Positions 54,667-64,000 of a stretch of 64,000 bases of DNA are shown piece by piece. Below the pieces are notes generated by a model. It searched no databases. It had not been told where the DNA came from and saw nothing but the letters and a program-made list of their open reading frames with translations. Position 1 is the first letter of the stretch. Every line of letters begins with the position of its first letter. Made by a program: the position numbers and the translations under genes. This DNA is from Odontocerum albicorne. Its lineage: Eukaryota; Arthropoda; Insecta; Trichoptera; Odontoceridae. The stretch covers positions 19,724,479-19,788,478 of the forward strand of contig OX463841.1 in NCBI GenBank assembly GCA_949825065.1, written 5' to 3'.

Positions 54667-55994
54667 CAGTGAAACCCTGTTTTCACGTGCCCGGAATTCA
54701 AGTTTTCCAGCTATTTGCGTTCAATTTTTACAATCCCGTTTTATTTTAGTACATTTATTACCCGTTTTTACGTTTTTATTTCCCGCAATTTACGTTTGAA
54801 ATATTTAAAATGCAAATCAATTTATAAACATATTTAATTAAATGCACGATTTAAAATGAATATTAGGAAGCAGAAAATGTTGTTTCTATTTATAGACACA
54901 CGTGTGCCCCTGCAGCGCTCATGGTCAAGGTTACATGAGTCGTGTAATACGATGCAATTGGTGGGAAATTTAGTGAATCAGAGGCAGGCAGACTGTATAT
55001 TTGGTCAATCTGTACTTGTGTTTTAAACGTGTCGGTCGTGTACATACAATTTCAACTGTCGTGTATTTCGTGTGTCAATTTACATTTTGTTCATTTCTTT
55101 TAATTTTTCGTTGAATCCCTTCAAATGTATCAGCAAAGAAAAACATTATCGATTCAAGAGAAAAGGAAAATTCTCGAAAAAGTTAATAAACACGTTGGTT
55201 CACGTGTTTCACTCGTGCGTGATTTTGGGATACCCATTACAACTTTGGCTACGATAATAAAAAATCGCGAATCGATTAAAAAAAGTGCGATGCAATGTGG
55301 TCCCATGGGGAAAAAACGCATGTACATACGACCTTCAAAATACGATGAAATGGAAGAAATCCTTAAAGAATGGTTTGTCAGCTCGCATTCCAGCAATATG
55401 CCAGTCAATGGTCCATTAATTCGAGATAAGGCCCTGTACATTGCGTCTCGATTAAATATCAAAGGATTTACTGCATCAAATGGCTGGATAGATCGTTTCA
55501 AGAAGAGGCACTCTGTGGTGTATAGATTAGTTTGCGGGGTATCTCGAAATGTTGATTTGGAGATCACTGAAGATTGGAAGCAGACGGATGTTCCTACTCT
55601 AATTGTGATGACATCTGAAGTTATGGATATCAATGATATAGTGGACAGTCACATTCACGAAAACTTGTCCGACGAAGAATTATCTGGTGAATTATCGAAG
55701 AAGAGGTAAACTTAATCCATCGAATTCAAACAAAAGAAGATGCTATGAGGTATATTGGTGGCCTTAAAATCTACTTTACTAGCATTGAAAACGTACAAGA
55801 CGAAACTTTCTTATCGATTTATAAGATCGAAAGAGCTGTAAACCAGCACAAAAATATGTACCAAACCGATTTGCGTGATTATCTATAATAAATAAATAAT
55901 TTTAAATTTTTTTTCTAACCCCAAATCTACGTTTTCTCTCTAATTACGTTTTTTTTATCAGTCCCTTCAAAAACGTAAAAACGGGGTTTCACTG
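54667..55994 (+). mobile_element. Pogo/Tigger-type element 2
   Basis: 1328 bp, ends CAGTGAAACCCTGTTTTCAC and AACGGGGTTTCACTG, TA at 54665-54666 and 55995-55996. Different from the 47.5 kb element but the same superfamily. Internally deleted. Confidence 0.95.
55125..55709 (+). pseudogene. Pogo-type DNA-binding protein, 194 codons, DDE deleted
   Basis: Continuous frame from ATG at 55125. Residues 1-55 form a pipsqueak/CENP-B type HTH (TLSIQEKRKILEKVNKHVGS, DFGIPITTLATIIKNRE); 70-135 form the second CENP-B/Tc5 motif (IRDKALYIASRLNIKGFTAS, NGWIDRFKKRHSVVYRLVCG). After VSRNVD it jumps to an acidic C-terminal part (IVDSHIHENLSDEELSG), and downstream TKEDAMRYIGGLKIYF at 55735 continues in another frame. 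The whole DDE core is missing. It is the longest uninterrupted transposon frame in the window that lacks an obvious stop, so a residual DNA-binding product is conceivable, though unproven. Confidence 0.8.
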
Positions 55995-56099
55995 TAATTC
56001 CTTTTCAAGTACACCAAAATTCTGTAATAAAATAAAGAAATGTTGAATAATATCTTATCACACCTTTAATGCAGGACTGAGTCGAAATGATACTTTTGA

Positions 56100-56790
56100 A
56101 ATAAGGGTCATCTGCATCATGCCTTATCCCTATTGGAATAGGCAGAGAGAACAGACTGCCATTTCATTCTATCTTGGCACACATATTTTGGTTCTGGCAT
56201 GTCCATATACCTTTTCATGTATAATGACCTGATATGTTTTTATAGGTCTTCCTAAACTTTTTCTACATTCTATACTGCTTTTAGATTTTTGTAAATCTTT
56301 CATCATTCATTCAATCTATGTGGCCGGACCATCTCAACATTCCTTTCTTCATCGTAAGCACCATATCTACTTTCAATCCTCATTCTTTCCTAATTTCTTT
56401 ATTCTGTCATACATTATTTTTCCACACATTCTACAAATTAAAAAGTATAAAAATAAATTTAGTAGTGTGAAAATAAATCTACAATTTGATAATGCAACTA
56501 AAATAAAAATGTATTTTAAAGTGTAAAGTTTTTTAAATATGTATATTTTTACGTTTATGAGTTTTTCATATTGCCCATGGCCAAAGAGGCAGTTTGGAGT
56601 CTTGTGGTTGCTGAAGCATGGAAGGATGACACGAGAGGAAGAGCTTGAATGTGTTACAGACCAAGTGAGAGACGCAAACCGGACTACCATTAACCAGTGC
56701 TCTTCAAACTGCAGAGATAGACGGAGAGGAGTCGTCAAGGGCTATCATGGGAGTCATAATGATTCATGAGCTATACGACATGATGATGAT
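56100..56790. mobile_element. LINE fragments
   Basis: 56100-56440 (minus) matches 46.4-46.75 kb (AGAGAGAACAGACTGCCATTT). 56575-56790 (plus) ends DRRRGVVKGYHGSHNDS and then a GATGATGATG run, resembling the WRRVVKGYHGS-like end of some insect LINEs. Confidence 0.55.
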
Positions 56791-56927
56791 GTCTTTCATT
56801 AAAATGTTATTCAATTATATTTTAACCAACTTGTTACAAATTAGGAGTTGTAACATATTATCATTTGAATTGCGAATTGCATTAAAGGTGTGATGTAGAT
56901 TTTTTGCAATGTAATATAATATTGTCC

Positions 56928-57435
56928 GGAAAGTAGTTTTGTATTTCTCGGAGAGATGTAGTTAGGACAACAATTTTATTGCTAAGGTCATTCCAAACAT
57001 GCTGAATGCATATTATTATGAAAGATTTTTTTTAGCCATTGTTGACCCAAATTGCTTGAGTGTTTTTTGCATCATTTTTAAGATGGACAAATAAATTGTT
57101 TTTTCGGTGCTTGATACTTTTTTAATACCGCAAAAGAAAAGATGCGACACAAATAAAAAAAATATGTACAGTATATGGCGATGATATAGTCAACGATTCT
57201 GTCAAATGTGCTTTAAAAATTTCGTTATAGTGAAACAATATTTGTAGATGGTGTCATTGCTGAAAGGCCGATTACCACTGATGAAGACCATATCAAAGCA
57301 TTGATAAGGAATAACCACTGACATGAGAGATTGCTGAAATACTGAAAATATCTAAAACCACTATCCACGAGCAACTGGTACAATTTTTCATCTGAATTTA
57401 ACCTAAAAATACCAAAATACTTTCAGGACAACCCA
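56928..57435 (+). mobile_element. Mariner-derived MITE (TTGTCCGGAAAGTA family), most complete copy
   Basis: Starts TTGTCCGGAAAGTAGT and ends ACTTTCAGGACAACC, about 508 bp. Retains a decayed transposase N-terminus (ITTDEDHIKALIRNNH region). Confidence 0.8.
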
Positions 57436-57515
57436 AAATAAAATTAGGATATTGTTACACATACATATGTATAATAAGAACAAAAGGACAATTTATATAG
57501 CATCTATAATTGATG

Positions 57516-57521
<6 letters not shown>

Positions 57522-57549
<28 letters not shown>
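57522..57549. repeat. 28-bp poly(A) run
   Basis: Uninterrupted run of 28 A. It could be a relic retroposon tail or a mononucleotide microsatellite. Confidence 0.9.
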
Positions 57550-57550
<1 letters not shown>

Positions 57551-57956
57551 AATATGCATTCATATAAGGATTTATGCTTAAAAATACTTCAAAGATAAAT
57601 CAATTTTTCTAGTAAAAAAAAAACAATTTAGGTCTTAGTTTGAAAATAGTTTTTTTCAGAAAAATTGAAGATTTTGAATTGTGTATAATGAGTCATTGAG
57701 TAACAAAACCTGACTTTTAAGAAAAGAAATTCATGTTACATTAATTTATTTGGCGGCTTGATGAAAAATCTTTGGTTTTAACTATAACTTTTGCAAATTA
57801 AGGTATTTGTTATTAATATTGCAAAATATTTAGACAAAAAATAAAATTACAGCCAATTAAATGGTGTTATGCAATTCAAGTAAGCACCAAAATGGTGTTC
57901 TGTAAGTCACAAAAATTTCAATAAACTTAAATTAAGATTTAAAATTATCTTTCCTC

Positions 57957-58165
57957 CATGATGACCTCCATGGCCTAGTTGATAAACAGCTGTTTTCCAG
58001 CTCAGGAGTTACAGATTTGAATCCCGTTGGAACCCATTTTAAAGAGGGTTCCAGTCTAGTTTTCACTTAAAACATCTAACATCATTCTGATTGGTTGGAA
58101 TAGATTGCCATTTGGCAATAAACCTGCCAGGTTGTACTACATAGAATGGAAGTGTAATAAAATAC
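57957..58165 (+). mobile_element. tRNA-derived SINE copy 7
   Basis: Starts ATGACCTCCATGGCCTAGTT, then TTTGAATCCCGTTGG (box B), TTTTCACTTAAAACATCT, GGCAATAAACCTGCCAGGTT tail and AATAAAATACAG end. Confidence 0.85.
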
Positions 58166-58249
58166 AGCAAGATTACTTTTCCTTTTTTTAAGAAAATATT
58201 GTTTATTCATTATACTGATTTAACTTGAGTAGATTTAGATAATAAAAAT

Positions 58250-58440
58250 GTATTTCTGTATCGTATAACACTCTCATTGTATACAGTACAATCTGACAGG
58301 TTTATTGCCATAAGGAAATCTCTTTCGTAAATGAAAACCAAACTGGAACCCTTTAAAAAAAAAAAAAAATTCTGGGCACCAATCTCGCAATGTCCAGGTT
58401 GAGCGACAGGCATCTCATCAACTAGGCCAAAGAGGTCATC
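58250..58440 (-). mobile_element. tRNA-derived SINE copy 8
   Basis: Minus strand: GACCTCTTTGGCCTAGTTGA head, body with TTTTCATTTACGAAAG, GGCAATAAACCTGTCAGATT and GTATACAATGAGAG end. Inverted relative to copy 7, about 85 bp away. Confidence 0.85.
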
Positions 58441-59019
58441 TTTATTGAAATAGAAAATATTTCTAAGGAGACTTTTGTTATCAATGACACAAGTATGCAA
58501 TCAGATATTCACTGGTATTATGTAACAATACTTTGTAATTGTATCCATATCATAAATGGTAACAATTTGACACATCCATTTGATTCAAGCTGCTAATATG
58601 GCAGTAAAAAAATTATTTTTTACCTGGGATGGCATTATTTTTCCCACAATACTAATTAATGATTTACTATCGAGTTTTAAATGTAAATACACATTATTCC
58701 AGATAAGAATTTCAGTGCTTGAATTGACAAAAGATATATTATTATTCAAACATGCTGATACAATATTTTCATAAGATAAATTACCTAAAGATATGGGAAT
58801 CCAAAAACAAAGTATGAATTGTACCAAGTCCTTAATTCACTATCAATATTAAAGTAGACAAATCAAACCACATATAGAACTATGCAATATATGGTTTGAC
58901 ATATATTGCACAGATGCACACACGAGGGTTGATCAAAATATGAGAATTTTTGAATTTCGCTGGCTGTTTGTTTTTGATTGATCACTTATTTTTCTTCATG
59001 TTGGCGAAATTGTGATATA

Positions 59020-60118
59020 TTGGGTGTTAACATAAGTTGTGTCCGTTTTTTTCCAATTTAAAAATGAACACCAAAAGTAAAACAAACTGGTAAGTGTTAT
59101 ACGTCTTTCGAAAGAAAATTTTCTGCTCTACAAGATATTGTGTTTGCTTTTACGTTACATATATTATTTTATTTGATTACAAGCTTTCAAAATGGTATGT
59201 CAAGTAGACGAAAGTGAGCATTTTCGACACCTCCTGTTCGCGTTCAATCGAGGGAATAAAGCGGCCAAAGTTGCTCGCGATATTTGCGAAGTGTACTGTG
59301 AAGATGCTATGAATGAAAGGACAGCTTGTCGATGGTTTTTGCATTTCAAAGAAGGTAATTTCGACCTGAAAGACATGGAGCGTTCCGGACGACCAGTGGA
59401 CCCTCCGATGAGGACCGCTTAAACCATATTCATGAAGATCTCCTTCATACCACCGTCGAATTGGCTGAGCAGATGAATTATACTCACATGACTGTATACC
59501 GCCATCTTAAATCAATGGGAAAAGGCCAGAAGTTCGGCGCTTGGGTTCCACATGTTTGGAGTGAAAACAACAAAAATCAACGTTCAACAATTTCTGCTGG
59601 TTCGCTCGCGCGTCATCGAGCTACGCATGGCCACAAGCAAAGGTTCCTTTACCGCATCATTACTGGTGATAAAAAATGGTGATGAAAAATGTTTGAAGGG
59701 AATCTTCATGAATAATATGGTCTAAGCGGTCCTCATCGAAGTCCACTGGTCGTCCAGAATGCTCCATATCTTTTAGGTCGAAATTACTATCTTTGAAACG
59801 CAAAACCATCGACGAGCTGTGCTTTCATTCATAGCATCTTCGCCGTACACTTCGCAAATATCGCGAGCAGCTTTGGCAGCTTTATTCCCTCGATTGAACG
59901 CGAACAGGTGTCGAAAATGCTCACTTTCATCTACTTGACAGTCCATTTTGAAGGCTTGTAATCAAATAAAATAATATATGTAACGTAAAAGCAAATACAA
60001 TATCTTGTAGAGCAGAAAATTTTCTTTCGAATGACGTATAACATTTACCATTTTGTTTCACTTTTGGTGTTCATTTTTAAATTGGAAAAAAACGGATACA
60101 ACTTATGTTAACACCTAA
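59020..60118. mobile_element. Foldback mariner (TTAGGTGTTAAC family)
   Basis: 1099 bp with TA at 59018-59019 and 60119-60120. Both ends are the 5' end of the same mariner: 59020 to about 59448 runs forward, 60118 to about 59692 is the inverted counterpart, about 430 bp each with roughly 90% identity, separated by about 245 bp that continue the forward transposase. There is no 3' end and no complete catalytic domain. Confidence 0.93.
59192..59690 (+). pseudogene. Mariner transposase N-terminal relic in the foldback element
   Basis: VDESEHFRHLLFAFNRGNKA, RWFLHFKEGNFDLKDMERSG, then a frameshift near 59405, EQMNYTHMTVYRHLKSMGK, GAWVPHVWSENNKN and FLYRIITGDKKW, where the first catalytic motif (GDEKW) is reached and the sequence turns round. 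The same N-terminus recurs inverted at 59945-59700. Confidence 0.9.
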
Positions 60119-60279
60119 TACATTAAAAAAATTTAAGCCATATTGGATAGGCAGTTTGTGTTTGACAGGCAAGTATTTACAATACAAGTATTTACAATTC
60201 AGGTTGATGAGAGCGTGCAACGGGGCTTTTTGTGTTATCAAAGATCGGAAAGAAGTATCGATTTATTTTTTCATGCTAA

Positions 60280-60395
60280 ATATCCTCAGTGAGATACAGG
60301 CAAAAGCCTAGTTTACTGGGGATACGACAAATGAAAGGCAACAAACCCAGATCCATTAAAATTATATGTCCAAATCAAATTACCTGTTGTTTTTT
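60280..60395. repeat. Unclassified repeat, second copy at 37195-37310
   Basis: CTCAGTGAGATACAGGCAAA ... CAACAAACCCAGATCCATTA resembles CCCAGTAAGATACAGACGGA ... CAACAAACCCAGATGCATAT at 37.2 kb. Nature unknown. Confidence 0.6.
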
Positions 60396-60529
60396 CTCAA
60401 ATTGTGTATATTTCTTGTCATGTGTAAAAAATAAATAAAATAAATAAATAAATTTTGGCACGTTTGCGATTTTTTTCATTTTAAAAATGAATATTTTTTG
60501 TGGTTTCATGCTGTTTGCGTGAAGCAATC

Positions 60530-60850
60530 CAAAGAAAATGACCAGAGTTGTGGGCAAACAACTCCTGGATTTTGCACCACGATAATGCACCGGCTCACAC
60601 TTCACTACTAATTTGTGGCCAACGCCGTCGTGATGCCACAGCCATAGAGGACATAAAGACAAAATCGATGGGTGAGCCAAAGGTTATCCCAAAAAATTAT
60701 TCCATAATTGTTTTGCAGATTGGAAAAAACTTTGGCAAGTGTATTTTATCATATGAGGACTACTGTACAGGGGGGACTATTAATGATCAAATAAAGACTT
60801 TTTGATAAAAATTATGATAAAATTATCGTTATTTTTTTATAAAACCTCGT
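60530..60850 (+). mobile_element. Mariner 3' remnant
   Basis: WILHHDNAPAHTSLLICGQR (second catalytic motif) is followed directly by EDIKTKSMGEPKVIPKNYSI and a C-terminal tail, then ATAAAACCTCGTATA as the 3' end. The segment with the third Asp is deleted. Confidence 0.75.
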
Positions 60851-60859
60851 ATATGGTTT

Positions 60860-61560
60860 AGTTTGGTCAAACCATGTATCTCACCTATGAGATATATATC
60901 ATACATTTAATAGGTATAAATTAAATTATTTGAATAACGAATAATTATTTTGCTGCTTTATTATTGGTGGCAGTTGAAAAAATTGAGACACAAACTTTTA
61001 GGTCAATTAAAATTTCAAGATATATTCAATCAGCTTAAGACCGTTTTCTCAAGAATATAATAATTTTTACTCTCTATTTTCCAACTAAGGGACCAAAATG
61101 ATTCTGAACAAAACCAAAATACATTAAAAATGAAACTCCACAAATGCATTACAAGGCAATGTATTTAACTGAAGTAAACTTTCACTGTTTAGTCACAAAT
61201 ATCGTTCTTATTAAGCATCCTGAACTCATCAAATCAACAATGATTATTAAGTTTTTTCAATGTGATTCCATATTATGATTCTCACTTTTTAATAGTCTTT
61301 CTATATTACGATAAAAATGACAATTGTGTTTCAGCTCTAATTTACCTTCAAAGAAACAAATCTTTTAAGAACACAAATATTTGTTTCAAAAACAAAGGAA
61401 TAAACATAAGTATAGTTGACAAAAAAAATATAAATGAATTAAGTAAACTGTGGAAAAACTTCATTACCCCAATATTCATATAAAAATATCAAATTTGTTT
61501 AGCATAAACTTTTATAAAAAAAGATTGAATAAATTGAATTTTTTTTAAATCATGATCAAA
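60860..61560. other. AT-rich stretch with no recognised feature
   Basis: Nothing recognised on either strand. Confidence 0.4.
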
Positions 61561-61565
61561 AAAAC

Positions 61566-61702
61566 ATTCTATAATTTCAGAATATGTTAAAACTTGACAC
61601 ATGTTAGGTAGACCAAAAACAATTATGCTAAATTAACATATTCTATAATTTCAGAATATGTTAAAACTTGACACATGTTAGGTAGACCAAAAACAATTAT
61701 GC
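61566..61702. repeat. Tandem duplication of about 63 bp, spaced 75 bp
   Basis: ATTCTATAATTTCAGAATAT ... ACCAAAAACAATTATGC occurs at 61566 and again at 61641, essentially identical. Confidence 0.9.
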
Positions 61703-62192
61703 AAAAATAAACAATTATGCTTTCAATCCATAAAAGAAAATTACGTTTGAAAAATAAATAATCTGTCATCATCATAGTTATACAGGCTGGGTTGAGCCCT
61801 GGCGTCCTCAAGAAGTCATGTATGTTGCAAACATATAATTGTTTTCCATTTTAACTAGATTGACAAAAATATAATGTAATGGTATAACTGTCCAATTACT
61901 TTACTTTTTTAAAATAAAAAATACTAAAAATAAACAAACAATAGAAAACCTATTCCAAATAACTGTTTAAAAAAGTTAAATCAAATATGTTTAAAAAATG
62001 ATTATACAAATTCCTTGTTTGCATCAGATTCCCCAATAATAGCTTAAGATATAATATACAGGATGGGTCAATTCATATAATTAAATAAGGTACAATTTAC
62101 ACAGCATATAAAAATACAAAAGTATCGAATCATCAGTAGTCAGGACAAAAGATTGAAAGGAACAAAACATTACTCAAAACACAACAATACAT

Positions 62193-62198
62193 TTTATT
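62193..62198 (-). promoter_or_regulatory. Candidate polyadenylation signal of the Psc-like gene
   Basis: AATAAA on the minus strand, only 8 nt beyond the TAA of the Psc-like frame. Such proximity would make a very short 3' UTR. Other weak signals lie further downstream in this AT-rich stretch, so the actual site is uncertain. Confidence 0.3.
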
Positions 62199-62205
62199 AC
62201 TAGAT

Positions 62206-63999
62206 TTAATTATCCTTCATATTATGATTACTTGAAAACGACATCTGAGGATTGTGCGTCATATTTTTCATAATGTTCTCAAAGTGAGCTCTGGCAACAG
62301 GATTATTGATCCACTGAGCAGCAGCCCCCGGAGGTAATAGTCCTAATTGTGTCTGCAGTTCCAACTGTTGCCGAATATAAGATGCATTAACATGATGCAA
62401 CAACATTTGAGACGTCATCTCTGTCTGTGCAGAGCCATTACCACTTGTCCCTGCCTTACTATGGCTGCTGTTCCCACTTCTGATAGGCACTTTGTTACTG
62501 GGTTGGCTTTTCCCTACATTTTTAGGAGTGTCTTTAGATACATTTATCTCACTACTACTATGGTTTGTGCTAGATATTTGTGAACTCGAAACTAAACTTG
62601 ACTGACTGGAGGTATCTGAGCCACGTGGAGAAAGCAACTGTTTCTCCTCGGGAGATTGACTTTTGGGTGAGGGACACGCTATAACTAACTTTGGTGATGA
62701 GCTTGGGGAACGGGTTTGTGATCTTTGATTATAGGAAGATGACTGAGAATTAGATTTTGTATTTTGAATAGGACTGCTGGTGTTAGGGTTTCTAGAGTTA
62801 GTTGTTTTAACAGACTGGAAATATTCGGGGAAATGTTTCGGACTGTTGGCAGAAGGAGGTTGTGTAAGATTATTTGGTTTCAAGTGTTTTGCGTGTGGAG
62901 GAGGAACAGGTATCCGTATCGGTGATGCATTTGTTGTGTTCACTTTGAAAGATTCCTGAGAAAAGACCTGCGATGGAGAAGTCAACCTCTGGGTATAAGA
63001 TTGTTTCTTGGCAAGATTGGCAATGGACTGCATGGTTTCTAAGGCTTTTGTTTGTTGAGGTCCCAACTGACTTTGTACTGTATGCGGGGTGGATAAATCT
63101 AAAGCACTGTCAGGCTTTGTCACTTTAGGTTGAGATGCCGGAGGTTTCCTGATGGGTTGAGCCAGAGGCATAGGTTTATGATATTTAACTGCATTTGGAG
63201 CAGGTTTAGCTAAACTTGAATCAGAAGTCTCTTCACTTTTTGCTGTACTTCTATTCGTTTTTTGAAAATCAATCATGGTTTTAATATATTTTGGCTTTTC
63301 AGATTGCTGTTGCAAGGACTGCAAAAATGTTTGTTGAAATGTTTGTGGTTTTGTAATAGGAACTGACTTAACCTGTTTTGTATCAGATATGGGCTTTAGA
63401 TTTGGAATGGGGCCTTTGGCACTTACTGGCACATCACTTGGCTTCGTAGCGGAGGGAGTTTTAGCATTCTTCTCTTCATTCACTTTATTTGTATTATCGC
63501 TGTCTGGCAATTTCAAAATCTCAATATAATTATGAATTTGTGAAGTATTAGTTTTTGGTTGAGAATTACTGGGTGTCGACATACTGGGCCCTACAGGTAC
63601 TGAAGTACTTGTAGACTGTTTTGAACTATCAGTATTTTCATTTTCAGTATTTTCTTGAGAATTTTGCTCAAGTTTTTGATCAGTCAATGTGATTGATAAT
63701 GATGATGGAATATTTATATTACATGAATCAAACAAGGATTTAAGAGGATCTCCTGGACTTTTAGTAACTTTGGGAGTTTGCATTCTCAAAGGAGGTCTCG
63801 GGGTGGGCGCACACAGATGCTTTTGTATTTCTTTTCTGGACTCAGAAAGTTTCAATACATCTGGTTTACTTGGTAACCTTAGTGGAAGATCTACTTTTGG
63901 AGGAAGGATAGTAGACTTGGAAGTGACATTAGAGGCTGGGCGATCCCTAGTATCAACATTCTTTACATGTGAGGTCACGACCTCTTTTGAAGGCTCAGT
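62206..63999 (-). CDS. Probable C-terminal part of Psc/Su(z)2-like Polycomb protein (partial)
   Basis: A single reading frame open from the right window edge to a TAA at 62206; the true start and any upstream exons lie outside the window. About 597 residues, very rich in Ser, Pro, Thr, Gln and Asn, and probably disordered. Short segments that look conserved rather than simple: SCNINIPSSLSITLTDQ near the start, NYIEILKLPDSD, a DLSTPHTVQ segment, and a C-terminal block RQQLELQTQLGLLPPGAAAQ followed by WINNPVARAHFENIMKNM. From memory of the family, the INIPSSLSIT and IEILKLPD motifs fit the long C-terminal region of insect Psc, which compacts chromatin as part of PRC1. The diagnostic RING finger would be upstream and is not visible, so the family assignment is inference. 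A large in-frame exon without disabling changes supports a real gene. Confidence 0.6.
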   Translation of the reverse strand, partial: TEPSKEVVTSHVKNVDTRDRPASNVTSKSTILPPKVDLPLRLPSKPDVLKLSESRKEIQKHLCAPTPRPPLRMQTPKVTKSPGDPLKSLFDSCNINIPSSLSITLTDQKLEQNSQENTENENTDSSKQSTSTSVPVGPSMSTPSNSQPKTNTSQIHNYIEILKLPDSDNTNKVNEEKNAKTPSATKPSDVPVSAKGPIPNLKPISDTKQVKSVPITKPQTFQQTFLQSLQQQSEKPKYIKTMIDFQKTNRSTAKSEETSDSSLAKPAPNAVKYHKPMPLAQPIRKPPASQPKVTKPDSALDLSTPHTVQSQLGPQQTKALETMQSIANLAKKQSYTQRLTSPSQVFSQESFKVNTTNASPIRIPVPPPHAKHLKPNNLTQPPSANSPKHFPEYFQSVKTTNSRNPNTSSPIQNTKSNSQSSSYNQRSQTRSPSSSPKLVIACPSPKSQSPEEKQLLSPRGSDTSSQSSLVSSSQISSTNHSSSEINVSKDTPKNVGKSQPSNKVPIRSGNSSHSKAGTSGNGSAQTEMTSQMLLHHVNASYIRQQLELQTQLGLLPPGAAAQWINNPVARAHFENIMKNMTHNPQMSFSSNHNMKDN

Positions 64000-64000
64000 T

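Noticed and set aside
57522..57549. Poly(A) run as the tail of a processed gene copy
   Set aside because: No coding similarity is visible upstream and no target duplication was found.
62347..62583. Plus-strand 78-codon frame opposite the Psc-like exon
   Set aside because: Shadow of the long minus-strand frame; no family resemblance.

Overview
This window is AT-rich, intron-containing animal DNA, almost certainly from an insect. The evidence is spliced GT-AG genes, many mariner elements, tRNA-derived SINEs, RTE-like and CR1/L2-like LINE remnants, Helitron pieces, and hAT, pogo and PIF/Harbinger-type DNA transposons. I cannot resolve the order or species. I see no prokaryotic operons, rRNA or CRISPR.

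Only two host genes are supportable, both on the minus strand. The first is a complete CDC6 (replication licensing ATPase): seven exons between 48904 and 32879 join in frame to about 532 codons. The second is the 3' part of a large Ser/Pro/Gln-rich protein (62206-63999, running off the right edge), most likely the C-terminal region of a Posterior sex combs/Su(z)2-type Polycomb protein, although that identification is tentative.

Layout: 1-32 kb has no host gene that I can see. It holds decayed LINEs, SINEs, minisatellites, two Helitron regions (9.1-11.5 and 20.3-23.6 kb, minus strand), a chain of nested insertions at 23.3-27.7 kb, and a hAT transposase pseudogene (28.2-29.8 kb). 32.9-48.9 kb is CDC6, whose introns carry at least ten transposon insertions: mariners, a pogo element, a Harbinger-like perfect palindrome and SINEs. 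49-62 kb is repeat-rich intergenic DNA with two or three mariners, a second pogo element, a foldback mariner and several SINEs. 62.2-64 kb is the Psc-like exon.

No transposase here is intact. Several are nearly so: the two copies at 25.0-27.6 kb have one nonsense codon and one 2-bp deletion respectively. The most informative structures are physical rather than coding: two mariners inserted head to head with a matching empty site elsewhere in the window, a hAT element whose target duplication was split by a later mariner, and two transposons folded into long inverted repeats. I found no convincing undescribed multigene system.
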